Part shown: positions 9,441-19,810 of the stretch, one piece after another
How the letters are laid out: the number at the start of each line of letters is the position of its first letter
Position numbering within the stretch: the stretch's first letter is position 1
From: Candidatus Streptomyces philanthi
GTDB lineage: Bacteria > Actinomycetota > Actinomycetes > Streptomycetales > Streptomycetaceae
Direction of reading: 5' to 3'
Assembly (NCBI GenBank): GCA_018114805.1
Contig: CP073042.1
Coordinates: forward strand, 4,154,001-4,218,000
DNA: 64,000 nt
Position numbers and translations under genes: made by a program
Notes under the pieces: generated by a model
What the model was told of the DNA's origin: nothing
The model's database searches: none
What the model saw: only the letters and a program-made list of their open reading frames with translations

Positions 9441-10214
9441 TCAGAAGCGGCGGGTGATCAGCGCCCGCTTGACTTCCTGGATCGCCTTGGTGATCTCGAT
9501 GCCGCGCGGGCACGCCTCCGTGCAGTTGAACGTCGTGCGGCAGCGCCACACGCCGTCCCGGTCGTTGAGGATCTCAAGCCGCTGCTCGCCGCCTTCGTCA
9601 CGCGAGTCGAAGATGAAGCGGTGCGCGCCGACGATCGCCGCCGGGCCGAAGTACTGGCCGTCGTTCCAGAACACCGGGCACGAGGACGTGCACGCGGCGC
9701 ACAGGATGCACTTGGTGGTGTCGTCGAAGCGCTCGCGGTCCGCCGCGGACTGCCAGCGCTCGCGCGTCGGCTCGTTGCCCGTGGTGATCAGGAAGGGCAT
9801 CACGTCCCGGTACGCCTGGAAGAACGGCTCCATGTCGACCACGAGGTCCTTCAGGACCGTCAGGCCCTTGATGGGCTCGACCGAGATCGGCTTGTGCGGG
9901 TTGATGTCCTTGATCAGTGTCTTGCAGGCGAGCCGGTTGCGGCCGTTGATCCGCATGGCGTCCGAACCACAGATGCCGTGGGCGCACGAGCGGCGGAACG
10001 TCAGGGTCCCGTCCAGCTCCCACTTGATCTTGTGGAGGGCGTCCAGGACGCGCTCCTTGGGGTCCATCTCGATCTGGAAGTCTTCCCAGACCGCCTGGTC
10101 CGAGACCTCCGGGTTGAACCGGCGGATTCGGAACGTGACCGTGATCAGGTGCGCGGCGGCGGACTCGGCGTCCGTCGGTGCCGAGGGGTTCTTCTCAAGG
10201 GTCGCGCTGCTCAT
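9441..10214 (-). CDS. sdhB: Succinate dehydrogenase iron-sulfur subunit
   Basis: SdhB carries electrons from the flavoprotein to quinone through three iron-sulfur clusters. All ligands are visible in 257 residues: the 2Fe-2S block SCAHGICGSDAM with a later C, then CILCAACTSSCPVFW and CRTTFNCTEACPRG for the 4Fe-4S and 3Fe-4S clusters. Length fits actinobacterial SdhB. Its start overlaps the sdhA stop by one base (TGATG), so it is the last gene of the operon sdhC-sdhD-sdhA-sdhB and is translationally coupled. It ends at TGA before a strong hairpin at 9322-9360. It is intact. Confidence 0.97.
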   Translation of the reverse strand: MSSATLEKNPSAPTDAESAAAHLITVTFRIRRFNPEVSDQAVWEDFQIEMDPKERVLDALHKIKWELDGTLTFRRSCAHGICGSDAMRINGRNRLACKTLIKDINPHKPISVEPIKGLTVLKDLVVDMEPFFQAYRDVMPFLITTGNEPTRERWQSAADRERFDDTTKCILCAACTSSCPVFWNDGQYFGPAAIVGAHRFIFDSRDEGGEQRLEILNDRDGVWRCRTTFNCTEACPRGIEITKAIQEVKRALITRRF

Positions 10215-11968
10215 CAGTACTTACGCTCCATCGGCTCGTAGCGGGTCTGCACGATGGGCTTGTAGTCGAGCCGGATCGACTCGGTGCCGTCTGCGCCCAC
10301 CTCGCGGTACGCCATGGTGTGCCGCATGAAATTGACGTCGTCGCGGTTCGGGTAGTCCTCGCGGTAGTGGCCGCCGCGCGACTCCTTGCGGGCCAGCGCG
10401 GAGACGGCCATCACCTCGGCCAGGTCGAGCAGGTTGCCCAGCTCGATGGCCTCCAGGAGGTCGGTGTTGAACCGCTTGCCCTTGTCCTGCACGGAAACGT
10501 TCCGGTAGCGCTCGCGCAGGGCGCCGATCTCCTCGACCGCCGTCTTGATGGTCTGCTCGGTGCGGAAGACCATGACGTTGGCGTCCATGGTCTCCTGGAG
10601 CGCCTTGCGGATCTCGGTGACGCGCTCGCTGCCCGTCGACTCCCGCAGCCGCTCGACCTGCTCGATGACCAGCGAGGCCGGGTTCTCGGGCAGCTCGACG
10701 TAGTCGGCCTTGGCGGCGTATTCGGCGGCGGCGATGCCCGCGCGACGGCCGAAGACGTTGATGTCGAGCAGCGAGTTGGTGCCGAGCCGGTTCGCGCCGT
10801 GCACGGACACGCAGGCGACCTCGCCGGCGGCGTACAGGCCGGGCACGACGGTGTCGTTGTCGGCCAGCACCTCGCCCTCGACGTTGGTCGGGATGCCGCC
10901 CATCGCGTAGTGCGCGGTGGGCTGGATCGGGATCGGGTCCGTGTACGGCTCGATGCCCAGGTAGGTCCGCGCGAACTCGGTGATGTCCGGCAGCTTTGCG
11001 TCGAGCTGCTCCGGCGGCAGGTGGGTCAGGTCCAGGAAGACGTGGTCGCCCTCGGGGCCGCAGCCGCGACCCTCGCGGATCTCGGTGTAGATCGAGCGGG
11101 AGACGACGTCACGCGAGGCGAGGTCCTTCATGACGGGCGCGTACTTCTCCATGAAGCGCTCGCCGTCCTTGTTCCGCAGGATGCCGCCCTCACCGCGCGC
11201 GCCCTCGGTGAGCAGGATGCCCATCCGCCAGATGCCCGTCGGGTGGAACTGGAAGAACTCCATGTCCTCCAGCGGCAGCCCGCGCCGGTAGACGGCCGCC
11301 TGGCCGTCGCCGGTGAGGGTGTGCGCGTTGGAGGTCACCTTGAAGAACTTGCCGCAGCCGCCGGAGGCGTAGATGACGGCCTTCGCCTGGAAGACGTGGA
11401 TCTCGCCGGTGGCCAGCTCGTACGCGACCACGCCGGCCGACTTCTTGACCCCGTCGACCTCGGTGATGAGCTGGTCGAGGACGTAGAACTCGTTGAAGAA
11501 CTCCACGCCCTCCTTGACGCAGTTCTGGTAGAGCGTCTGGAGGATCATGTGGCCGGTGCGGTCCGCCGCGTAGCAGGACCGGCGGACCGGGGCCTCGCCG
11601 TGGTTACGCGAGTGGCCGCCGAACCGGCGCTGGTCGATGGTGCCGTCCGGGGTGCGGTTGAACGGCAGGCCCATCTTCTCCAGGTCCAGGACCGAGTCGA
11701 TGGCCTCCTTCGCCAGGATCTCCGCGGCGTCCTGGTCGACCAGGTAGTCGCCGCCCTTGATCGTGTCGAAGGTGTGCCACTCCCAGTTGTCCTCCTCGAC
11801 GTTGGCCAGGGCGGCGGCCATGCCGCCCTGCGCCGCGCCGGTGTGGGAGCGGGTCGGGTAGAGCTTCGTCAGGACAGCGGTCCGGCTGCGCTTGGTCGAC
11901 TCGATGGCCGCGCGCATCCCGGCGCCACCGGCGCCGACGATGACGGTGTCGTACTTGTGGATCTTCAT
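10214..11968 (-). CDS. sdhA: Succinate dehydrogenase flavoprotein subunit
   Basis: SdhA oxidises succinate to fumarate at the cytoplasmic face of the membrane. The 584 residues show the FAD-binding Rossmann motif [13 protein letters not shown], the [15 protein letters not shown] segment whose histidine normally binds FAD covalently, [13 protein letters not shown], and the C-terminal arginine-rich region ending EPMERKY. Length is normal. It starts 22 bases downstream of the sdhD stop and overlaps sdhB by one base. No disruption is seen, in contrast to many neighbours. Confidence 0.97.
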   Translation of the reverse strand: MKIHKYDTVIVGAGGAGMRAAIESTKRSRTAVLTKLYPTRSHTGAAQGGMAAALANVEEDNWEWHTFDTIKGGDYLVDQDAAEILAKEAIDSVLDLEKMGLPFNRTPDGTIDQRRFGGHSRNHGEAPVRRSCYAADRTGHMILQTLYQNCVKEGVEFFNEFYVLDQLITEVDGVKKSAGVVAYELATGEIHVFQAKAVIYASGGCGKFFKVTSNAHTLTGDGQAAVYRRGLPLEDMEFFQFHPTGIWRMGILLTEGARGEGGILRNKDGERFMEKYAPVMKDLASRDVVSRSIYTEIREGRGCGPEGDHVFLDLTHLPPEQLDAKLPDITEFARTYLGIEPYTDPIPIQPTAHYAMGGIPTNVEGEVLADNDTVVPGLYAAGEVACVSVHGANRLGTNSLLDINVFGRRAGIAAAEYAAKADYVELPENPASLVIEQVERLRESTGSERVTEIRKALQETMDANVMVFRTEQTIKTAVEEIGALRERYRNVSVQDKGKRFNTDLLEAIELGNLLDLAEVMAVSALARKESRGGHYREDYPNRDDVNFMRHTMAYREVGADGTESIRLDYKPIVQTRYEPMERKY

Positions 11969-11990
11969 CGGATTGCGTCAGCCCCGGGCT

Positions 11991-12461
11991 CTAGCGGATG
12001 TTCGGGTCGAAGGTGAAGATCACCAGCGTGCCCAGCAGGATGGTCCACACGGTGGCGCAGTAGAGCACCGTCTTCAGCCAGAAGCGGGTCTGGTCGCGCT
12101 CCGCGTAGTCGTTGATGATGGTGCGCAGCCCGTTGGCGCCGTGCAGCATCGCCAGCCACAGCATCACCAGGTCCCACGCCTGCCAGAACGGCGAGGCCCA
12201 GCGGCCGGCGACGAAGGCGAAGCCGAGCCGGGAGACGCCGCCGTCGATCACGAGCTGGATCAGCAGGTGACCGAGGACCAGGACGGTGAGCAGAATGCCG
12301 GACAGCCGCATGAACAGCCAGCCGTACAGCTCGAAGTTGGTCCGGCTGGCTTTCGGGGTCTTCGAGGTGCGGGCCCGGGGCGGTTCGATGACCGGCGCGG
12401 GGTTGTCGACGTCGTACGTCGTGACCGCGTGGGCCGTCGCGGGGGTGGTGTCAGTCGCCAT
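11991..12461 (-). CDS. sdhD: Succinate dehydrogenase hydrophobic membrane anchor subunit
   Basis: About 156 residues with a polar N-terminal lead, then three membrane helices: FMRLSGILLTVLVLGHLL, AWDLVMLWLAMLHGANGL and TVLYCATVWTILLGTLVIF. The histidines in GHLL and LHGANG are the likely haem or quinone-site residues. Two consecutive ATG codons (12464, 12461) overlap the sdhC stop; the second is chosen because GGGAG then sits six bases upstream. It anchors SdhAB to the membrane together with SdhC. Confidence 0.92.
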   Translation of the reverse strand: MATDTTPATAHAVTTYDVDNPAPVIEPPRARTSKTPKASRTNFELYGWLFMRLSGILLTVLVLGHLLIQLVIDGGVSRLGFAFVAGRWASPFWQAWDLVMLWLAMLHGANGLRTIINDYAERDQTRFWLKTVLYCATVWTILLGTLVIFTFDPNIR

Positions 12462-12463
12462 CA

Positions 12464-12844
12464 TCAGCTCCCGAAGAGGTCGCGCAGGGTGTGCTGCATG
12501 ATCGGGTAGAAGGCGCCCGCCATCAGGACGACCCAGATACCCACCGAGGCCCAGAGCATCTGCTTCTGGTACCGGGGACCCTTCGACCAGAAGTCCACGG
12601 CGATCAGGCGCAGGCCGTTGAGCGCGTGGAAGAGCACGGCGGCGGCGAGGCCGTACTCCATCAGGTTGACTACGGGGTTCTTGTAGATCGCGATCGTGTC
12701 GTCGTACGCCTCGGGCGATACGCGGACGAGCACGGTGTCCAGCACATGGACGAGCAGGAAGAAGAAAATGGTCACGCCGGTGACTCGATGAGCCACCCAG
12801 GACCACATGCCTTCCCGGCCGCGGTACAGCGTTCCAGCCGGCAC
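12464..12844 (-). CDS. sdhC: Succinate dehydrogenase cytochrome b556 subunit
   Basis: First gene of the sdh operon. GTG 12844 follows an excellent GGGAGGG six bases upstream and gives a 126-residue product beginning VPAGTLYRGREGMWSWVAHR. Three helices follow (TGVTIFFFLLVHVLDTVL, LAAAVLFHALNGLRLIA, ASVGIWVVLMAGAFYPI); histidines in LLVHVLD and FHALNG are likely haem ligands. An in-frame ATG at 12916 would add a proline-rich extension and is rejected. A TAGAAT box at 12933-12928 may be the -10 element of the operon promoter. Confidence 0.92.
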   Translation of the reverse strand: MPAGTLYRGREGMWSWVAHRVTGVTIFFFLLVHVLDTVLVRVSPEAYDDTIAIYKNPVVNLMEYGLAAAVLFHALNGLRLIAVDFWSKGPRYQKQMLWASVGIWVVLMAGAFYPIMQHTLRDLFGS

Positions 12845-13046
12845 GGAAAACCCTCCGGGAGCGGGGACTGGGGCCACCGGCTTACTGTCGGTCGGGCCCG
12901 GCCGGGTACGGTCCACCGGCCCTGGCCATTCTAGCGACGTGTTGTCGGTTCCCCGCGCCGGGGTCCGGAGGTGTGATCAAACAGCCACGTACGGCCTAGG
13001 GCGGCCCTGCCCCCAACGCCTCGGGTGCGGCGCGGCGCGCGGAGCG

Positions 13047-13702
13047 TCAGGTTCCGTGCGGCCTGGTCGCGGCGAGGTGGGCGAGCCGCCCCCGCGCGAT
13101 GCGGCGCAGCTCCTCGGCCGCCACCTCGCGCTCGGTCTCCGCGTCGTTGTCGAGCCGGGCGCGGATGGCGGCCAGCACGTGGCCGAGCACCTCCTTGTGC
13201 GGGACGCTGTCCAGGCACACTACGAAGACGTGCCCGAACTTGCTCTCGTACGCGGCGTGCGCCGCCCGCAGCGCGGTGTGCGCGGCGAGCGTGCCGGGGC
13301 CGCGGGAGCCGGAGGGCGCGTGCTGGGCCACCGACTCGTCGGCGAGCGCCTCGGTGAGGTCGCGCGGCGTGAGGTCGTAGTTCGCCTCGTCGGCGGCCGC
13401 CAGCAGCGCGGGCAGGTCGGGGTAGGGGCGGTGGGTCGCGAGCCGGCGGGCCCAGCGGCGGCTGCCGCAACAGGCCAGCAGCGCGGCCTCGACTGCCCCG
13501 TCCTGGGCGGCGCTGAGCCGGTCGAGCGCGCAGCCTGGCGGTGGCGGTGGCGGTGGCGGTGGCGGTGGCGGTGGCGGTGGCGCGGCCGGTGACGGGGGCG
13601 GCGTGGCGGGGGTCCCGGCGCCGGTGGGGCGGGGGCGTTTGCTGAGGGCTGGGTCGGCGCGGTGGTGGCGCCGGTCAGCACGTCCGGGGTGTCGCTGGAC
13701 AC
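13047..13702 (-). pseudogene. OHCU decarboxylase-like protein, frame change near hexanucleotide repeat
   Basis: The C-terminal 170 residues resemble 2-oxo-4-hydroxy-4-carboxy-5-ureidoimidazoline decarboxylase, the last step from urate to allantoin: ALLACCGSRRWARRLA, RPYPDLPALLAAADEANYDL, YESKFGHVFVVC and a final EELRRIARGRLAHL. GTG 13702 has GAGGAGG upstream and opens with SSDTPDVLTGATTAP, but this frame and the conserved frame differ, so an indel lies between about 13660 and 13530. The linker is encoded by tandem GGCGGT units. The HPRIG-type catalytic segment is not clearly present, so the assignment to decarboxylation is tentative. Confidence 0.6.
13537..13583. repeat. Hexanucleotide tandem repeat (GGCGGT) of about eight units
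   Basis: Near-perfect GGCGGT units run across the N-terminal coding part of the OHCU-like gene. On the coding strand they give polyproline in one frame and Arg-His repeats in another. Unit length six preserves frame on slippage, so the repeat itself does not explain the frame break. Confidence 0.85.
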
Positions 13703-14113
13703 GGTGGCCTCCTCGGGATGAGCGGCCCGGCGAAGAAGGCGGCGAACGGGGCGGGTGTGAGCGACCCGCGGTGGCCGGTCGCTGCGGAGCGTGACGTATT
13801 GGATACTTGAAGGGAACAACCAGGGAAAGTGGGCGGGAAGAGGAAGTGCGGTGGCCAGGGTCGCCGCGTGGGCGCCTGGCGGGCGGGAGGGGGCTTTGAG
13901 CGGGGTGGGCCAGCGAGAGGAGTGAGCAGGGAGGGTGCGCTGAGGGCGGGCGAGGGCTCACAGGGGGGAGGCGGAGGTCACGGTAGCGATACCTCTCCGA
14001 AATGGACCCGGTGCGATGTGAACTTCACCCGAAGGAGAGAGTTTTTCTGCGGGTGGTGGACGATTTGCCTCCGCTATCTCCGCTCTTTCGCCCCTCAATG
14101 GGAGGTTTGCCCC
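13703..14113. other. Intergenic region between OHCU-like and hexosaminidase genes
   Basis: A G-rich tract with GGGCGGG-like runs, no supported gene. It must hold the divergent promoters. A GGAGG at 14101-14105 serves the downstream start at 14114. Confidence 0.5.
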
Positions 14114-15892
14114 ATGAGGATGCCTCGCTCTGTCTCCAAGACCACGGCCACCGTCGCGGCCCTCGCGGTCGCGGCGGCCCTGGCGATCGTGCTGGCCGTG
14201 GTGGGGTGGCCCGGCGGCGACGACTCCGACCCCGCGCGCGACGGCCCGGGCTCCACCTCCGCCGGCCCCTCGGAGCCGCCGCCGCTCGACGGTCGCCCGC
14301 CCTGCTCCCTCGGCTCGGCCGACCCGCCGCCCGCGCCGCGCACCGTCCCCGCCGTCCGCTCGTACGAGCTCGAGGGCGGGCCTGGTTGGCGGCCGGGGGA
14401 GGACTCGCGGGTGGTCGTGGACCGGAAGGGCCCGCTCGCCGACGAGGCCGACCGGCTCGCCCGCGAGCTCGGGCTCACCGTCGCCGAGGGGCCGCCCCGG
14501 CGCGGCGACATCGCCCTCGCGCTGCACCCCGCCTCGGTCGTCCGGGCCACGCCCAAGGCCGGGGACGGCAAGGGGACGCGGCGGCCGGGCGACGAGGTCG
14601 CGCGGCGACCGGCGCGGGAGGTCGCGGGTGAACCGGGCTCACCGGGCGATGACCAGATCGCCCGCGAGTCCTATTCGTACTGACGGTGCGCGACGGGCAG
14701 GCGCTGATCACCGGCTCCGACGACGCGGGCGTCTTCTACGGCACCCGCACGGTCCGGCAGGCGCTGCGCTCGGGCGACGGGCGGCTGTCGGCCGGCGTCA
14801 TGCGGGACGGCCGGACCGGCCACAGCGCCGGCTCATGATTGACACGGCGCGCAAGCACTTCACGGCCCGCTGGATCGAGGACCGCGTGCGCGAGGCCGCC
14901 GAACTCAAGCTCAACCAGGTAGGCCTGCACTTCTCGGACGACCAGGGCTTCCGGATCGAGAGCAGTTCGCACCCGGAGATCGTCTCCGCCCAGCACCTGA
15001 CCAAGGCTCAGGTGCGGCAGATCGTGCGGCTGGCCGAGCGGCTCCACGTCGCGGTGATCCCGGAGATCGACTCGCCGGGCCACCTGGGCACGGTGATCCG
15101 CGCCCACCCCTCGCTGCAACTGCGCGGCGCGGACGGCAGCGCCCCCCGTGGCACGGTCGACATCTCCGCGCCCGGCGCGGCCCGCATCCTGTGACGACCT
15201 GCTGCGCGAGTTCGCCCCGCTGTTCGCCACCGACGCCGGCGGCGGCCCGTACTGGCACCTGGGCGGGGACGAGTACCTGGCCCTGACCGTGCGCGACCCG
15301 GAGGACATCTTCCCACAACTGGCCCGGCACGCCGAGCGCAGATACGGGTCCGGGGCGCGGGTGCGGGACCTGGCCACCGGCTGGCTCAACGACCGCGCCA
15401 AGGCGGCCCGCGAGGCCGGGGCCCGGGTCAAGTCGTGGAACGACGGCCTCTTCCGGGGCGGCGTGGTGCGCGCGGACAAGGACCGCGAGGTGGAGTACTG
15501 GACCGGCAAGGAGATCGGGGCCCGACAGCCGGAGGAGTACCTGCGGGAGGGCCGCCCGGTGATCAACGTGAACGACGAGTACCTCTACTACGTACTCGGG
15601 GAGCCCAACGACTTCGCGTACCCCACCGGGAAGCGGATCTACGAGGAGTGGTCGCCCCGGGTGCTGCGGGGCAGCGAGTCGGTGCCGGCCGCGCTCGGTG
15701 GCCGGGACCGGGTGCTGGGTGGCCGGTTCGGTATCTGGTGCGACATCGCCGACGCGCAGACGCCGGAGACAGATCGCGCGCGGCATCCGCGCGCCCCTGC
15801 GCGCGCTGGCGCAGCGCGTGTGGGATCCCCGCGAGCCCCGCGAGCCCTGGGCGCGGTTCGCGGCGCTGGGCGAGCGGGTGGCGGGCCGGTAG
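14114..15892 (+). pseudogene. GH20 beta-N-acetylhexosaminidase, multiply frameshifted
   Basis: GGAGG eight bases before ATG 14114 starts a product with an N-terminal hydrophobic anchor (VAALAVAAALAIVLAVVGW). The catalytic TIM-barrel sequence is then spread over all three frames: DGQALITGSDDAGVFYGTRT, MIDTARKHFTARWIEDRV, HFSDDQGFRIE, EIDSPGHLGTV, YWHLGGDEY (the GH20 Asp-Glu catalytic pair), WNDGLFRG and the end IRAPLRALAQRVWD. Breaks are near 14690, 14820, 15192 (one T inserted: ARIL then DDLLREFAPLF) and 15770. It would have removed terminal GlcNAc from chitin or wall glycans outside the cell. No intact product is possible. Confidence 0.8.
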
Positions 15893-16033
15893 CCGGCGGC
15901 ACCTGGCGGCCCACCGGCCCGGCCGGACTCCCGCGTGGCCGCGCGCCGTTGGTCACGCCGTGCTCACGCGTTGGTCGCACGAAGGCCCTGGTCCGCGTGT
16001 CATCGCAGGCCAGGGCCGGAGTAAAGCTCAAGA

Positions 16034-16073
16034 CGGTCGGGGCCGCCACCCCCCACAGGAGAGGCCCCGACCG
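16034..16073. terminator. Hairpin terminator after hexosaminidase
   Basis: Perfect 11-bp arms CGGTCGGGGCC and GGCCCCGACCG with an 18-nt loop. It lies in the 15893-16268 spacer, which otherwise holds no gene. Confidence 0.75.
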
Positions 16074-16268
16074 CCGTACGAGACGGACCCGCGTACGAGC
16101 CCGTATCACCTACAGCGCCACGCGCCTCGAATGCGTCACACCGGCCTCGCGGACCGGTCTGGACGCGCCCTAGCGGATGCCCGTAACGTGCAGGTCCGCG
16201 CCGTCGGGCGCGGCGTTTGCATATCTCATCGCGGCCTGGATCACCGGCCGCGTTCCAGGGGGCCTGAA

Positions 16269-17288
16269 ATGTTTCCGTGCGGGAATTGCCGCGCCACCGC
16301 CGTCGGCGCCGATGGGCGCTGCACCGCGTGCGGCTCCTACCAGCAGCAACAGCAGCAGCCGTTGCCCAGTGCGCCCCCGATCGGGTATCCCGCTCCCGGT
16401 CCGCAGGGGATGGGCATGCCGGCCCCCGTGGACCTGCGGCGCGGCCTGTCGACCGCGCTCACGGTGCTGTTCGGGGTGCTGATCGCCTCGGAGATCGCGG
16501 TCCTCGTGGCCGTCACCGACCGGTGGAGCATCCTCGGGGACTTCCAGGACGGGAAGTTCATCTCCTACGAGAAGGCCGACGACGCCGACGACTTCGCCAT
16601 GGGCATGTCGGTCATCAACTTCTTCGTGGTCGTCGCGGTCGCCATCGTGTGGGCTGTCTGGTTCCGCCGGCTGCGACTGAACGCCGAGGTCTTCGCGCCT
16701 GGGCAGCACCGGTTCACGCCGGGCTGGGCCGCGGGCGCCTGGTTCACGCCGGTGGTCAACCTCTGGTTCCCCAAGCAGATCGCCAACGACATCTGGCGGG
16801 CCAGTTCCCCGCAGGGCCCGCACGCCGCCAAGCGCGGCTTGCTGAACAGCTGGTGGGTCACGCTCATCGTCGGTCAGGTCATCGGCATGGTGGCCAGCAT
16901 CCGGTACGAGGTGGCCAACACCAAGATGGAGGACGGCGACATCGAGACCCCGAAGGAGGCGATGGACACCATCGACTCCATGCACTCCGCGCTCGGCGCC
17001 AGCATGTTCTCCTCCTGCGTGCTGATCGCCGCCGCGATCCTCGCCCTGCTCCTGGTCCGCCAGATCACCGCCATGCAGGCCGAGCGCGCCACGCTCCCGC
17101 CGCAGTCCGGCCCCGCGCCGTACGGGGCCCCGGCGGGCCAGCCCTACCCGAGCCAGCCCTACGGCGGCGCAGCTCCCTACGGCGGCCCGCAGTACGGCGG
17201 CGGCCCCGGCACGCCGCCGCCCGCCCCGGGGCAACCGGCGCCGGGCCAGCAGCAGTACCCGTACGGCTCCGGTCCCGCCGGATACTGA
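16269..17288 (+). CDS. DUF4328 family membrane protein with N-terminal zinc ribbon
   Basis: About 339 residues. Residues 1-25 carry CGNCRATAVGADGRCTACG, a probable zinc ribbon, followed by a run of six glutamines. Four hydrophobic segments follow (LTVLFGVLIASEIAVLVAV, VINFFVVVAVAIVWAVW, WVTLIVGQVIGMVASI, SSCVLIAAAILALLLV), with the conserved WAAGAWFTPVVNLWFPKQI loop of DUF4328. The C-terminal 70 residues are Pro/Gly/Tyr-rich with YGG repeats. The family is widespread in Streptomyces; its function is not known. It is followed 59 bases later by a sigma-factor gene on the same strand. Confidence 0.8.
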   Translation: MFPCGNCRATAVGADGRCTACGSYQQQQQQPLPSAPPIGYPAPGPQGMGMPAPVDLRRGLSTALTVLFGVLIASEIAVLVAVTDRWSILGDFQDGKFISYEKADDADDFAMGMSVINFFVVVAVAIVWAVWFRRLRLNAEVFAPGQHRFTPGWAAGAWFTPVVNLWFPKQIANDIWRASSPQGPHAAKRGLLNSWWVTLIVGQVIGMVASIRYEVANTKMEDGDIETPKEAMDTIDSMHSALGASMFSSCVLIAAAILALLLVRQITAMQAERATLPPQSGPAPYGAPAGQPYPSQPYGGAAPYGGPQYGGGPGTPPPAPGQPAPGQQQYPYGSGPAGY

Positions 17289-17347
17289 GACCGGAGGCGG
17301 CCCGGACGACGACCACGTACGGCGCCGCTGAGCAGCGGATTCTCCAA

Positions 17348-18245
17348 GTGGAGCAGGATGAGGGCGTGCAGGGGGACGACGGGGAGTTGACCTCCGCGGT
17401 GCGCGCGGCGCAGGACGGAGACGAGGCCGCCTTCCGAACCGTCTACCGGTCCGTGCACCCTCGGTTGCTCGGATACGTACGGACGCTGGTCGGCGAGTCG
17501 GACGCGGAGGACGTCACGTCGGAGTCCTGGCTGCAGATCGCGCGCGACCTCGGCAGGTTCAACGGGGACGCGGACCGGTTCCGGGGTTGGGCGGCGCGCA
17601 TCGCGCGCAACCGGGCGCTCGACCACATCAGAATGCGCGGGCGCCGCCCGGCCATCGGCGGGGACGAGACCGAACTCGCCGAGCGGCCGGCCGACGCGGA
17701 CACCGCGCGCGAGGCCCTGGAGTCGCTGGGCACCGGGCACACGCTCGCGCTCATCGCCCAGTTGCCCCGCGACCAGGCCGAGGCCGTGGTGTTGCGGGTG
17801 GTCGTCGGCCTGGACACCAAGAGCGCGGCCGGGGTGCTCGGCAAGCGCCCCGGCGCGGTGCGCACCTCGGCCCACCGGGGCCTGCGGCGCCTGGCCGACC
17901 TCATCCAAGGCCCGCCGAACGGGCCCGTCGACCAGGGCGGCGCGGGCCCCCTCGGCGCGCCGGGCGCACCGGGCCCGGGCGGCCCCGGTGCGCCCGGGCC
18001 CGCCCCCGGGGGCGGGGCGGATGGAGAGCATGGCGGCGCGGGAACCGGCCCCGCTGCCACGGAGGGGGGCGGCTTCCGCCGTACGACCGGGGGCGACGGC
18101 GCTCACCGGCAGGGAGGGCACACCGGGCGAAGTGGGAGCGGACGCGACGGGAGAGGCGATCCCGTCGCAGCGCCTGGGACGCAGCGGCGCGACGACGTCC
18201 GCGAGTGTGACGAATTCGTGCGCGCGGACGCAGAGGGACATGTGA
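17348..18245 (+). CDS. ECF-type RNA polymerase sigma factor, probable frameshift in C-terminal tail
   Basis: Region 2 is clear (AFRTVYRSVHPRLLGYVRTL, DAEDVTSESWLQIARDL, FRGWAARIARNRALDHIR) and region 4 follows (LALIAQLPRDQAEAVVLRVV, KSAAGVLGKRPGAVRTSAHRGLRRL), giving promoter recognition by an alternative sigma factor. GTG 17348 or GTG 17366 could start it. Beyond residue 200 the sequence is Gly/Pro-rich; as given, the frame runs on into the next gene. A different frame gives VTNSCARTQRDM and ends TGA at 18245, which overlaps the next ATG exactly. I therefore infer a one-base shift between about 17960 and 18190 and a stop at 18245. Confidence 0.65.
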
Positions 18246-19810
18246 TGGCCGACAAGCACCAGTACGCCTGGCTGGATGATGATGCCGCTGAGCGATTGCT
18301 GCGCGGCGCCCCGGTGCCTGGCCAGAGCGGGTTCGGCGGAGCGCGAAGAGAGCGAAACGGGACTGGCCCGACCCTCGCTGACCAGGGACGGAGCGAGGCG
18401 GAACGAATCGCCACGGCGGGCGTCGGCGGCCCCTGCGAAGGCCTCACCCACGTCGAAGACCCCGCCGGAACCGACGACCTGGGCGCCTCCGCGGCGCGGC
18501 CGACCGCCGCCGGCGGCCCGGCGGGCGGCGGCCCGGCGACCCCCGGTCGCGGCGCCCCCACGACGCACGACCACCACGACCAGGCCGCGGCCCAGCGGCT
18601 GGCCGCCGTGCTCGCGGCCGTGGCCGAGGACGCGATCGGACCGCTGGCCCGCCCGGGGTGCGAGGAGGGACCGCTGCCTCGTGAGGACGCGGCGGTCGCT
18701 GCCTTCCGCGCCGCGCGCTCGGCCCCGGTGGCGTCCCCCGACGGGCCGCGCGCCGCGCCCGTCGCGCCCGCGCTCTGCGACGTCCATGGGCCCCTTGCGG
18801 GGCTGCCTGAGGGGCCGCGAGCCGGTGACGACGGCGCGCCGCTGGCCGCCGCGCGCGACGAACGGGGCGCCGCCGCCGCGCCCGGAGCCGCTGAGTCGGC
18901 CTCCGACGCGCGGGGCGCGTCCGCCAAGAGCCGCTCCACGCTTGCCACGGGGCGCGGCAGGCGCACCACGGGCCCGTCGGCGATCACCGTGGTGGGCGGG
19001 GCGGACACCGGCCCCGGCCGGAAGGGCAGGCCGGCCCGGGGAAGACCGGTGTCGGTGCGCCCGCTGCGTGCCGGTCTCGCCGCGGCGCTGGTGGGCTGCG
19101 CGCTCGGGAGCGTCGCCGTCGCCGCGGGCACCGGCGTGCTGCCGACGCCCTTCCGGAGCGACGTGCCGCCGACCCCGGCCGCGAGCGTGACCGCCGCCGG
19201 GACCCCCGACGGCTCGGTGCCCCAACCGAAGATCAGCGGCGCGATGGGCACGCCGTCCACCGGCCCGAGCCACGCGCGGCCGCCCGGCGACGGCACGCGG
19301 CCCACCGAGTCCGCCTCCGCGCCCCCGACGGCCCGGGCCGAAGCGGTGACGCGAGCCCGAGCGGCGGCGCGACCGAGGGCGCGGGCGACGGGTTCGACCC
19401 CGGCGACGGCCCCGACGTCACCGCGCCCGGCAACCGCCCGAGCAGCCAGCCGCCGCGCTGGACGCCCGACCCGAACCGCAAGCGCTGGGTCCTCGCCATG
19501 TGCCGGGACTACGTCGCGCACAAGAACGGCAAGGACGTGGGACTGGACCCGCACACGATGCTGAAGCTGGAGCGCGCGGCGGGTGGGGCCAAGCGCGGTG
19601 CGGAAGTTCTGCGCCGGCCTGCTCAACGAGGACAGCGTCCCGCGCCCCGGTGGCGGCGGCGGTGGCGGCGGCCAGGGCGGCGAGCCCGGCGAGGAGCCGG
19701 ATGAGGGCGACCAGGGCGGCGGTGACGGCGACGACGGGCGGCCCCCGGGCAGGACCGCCCCTCACCCACGCAGACCGCCACCGCTACCCCCAGCCACACC
19801 GCGAGTGTGA
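18245..19810 (+). pseudogene. Sigma-linked single-pass membrane protein of unknown function, frameshifted
   Basis: ATG 18245 overlaps the sigma-factor stop. The N-terminus (MADKHQYAWLDDDAAERLLRG) is followed by a long Ala/Pro/Gly cytoplasmic part, one membrane helix (GLAAALVGCALGSVAVAAGTG) and a secreted region. The conserved end is split: RWVLAMCRDYVAHKNGKDV and HTMLKLERAAGGAK are in one frame, RKFCAGLLNEDSVP in another, followed by a Gly/Asp-rich tail ending at 19810. Breaks lie near 19360 and 19600. Position and topology suggest a partner or regulator of the sigma factor (anti-sigma-like), but no anti-sigma domain is recognisable, so this is inference from context. Confidence 0.55.

Noticed and set aside
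10178-12016. A 612-codon plus-strand frame opposite sdhA
   Set aside because: sdhA is unmistakable on the minus strand, and the plus frame encodes only Leu/Val/Gly/Asp-rich sequence without motifs.
16277-19564. A 1095-codon frame spanning DUF4328, sigma factor and the membrane protein
   Set aside because: Its first third is a shadow of the DUF4328 gene in another frame. The rest is the sigma gene joined to the next gene by a probable one-base shift.
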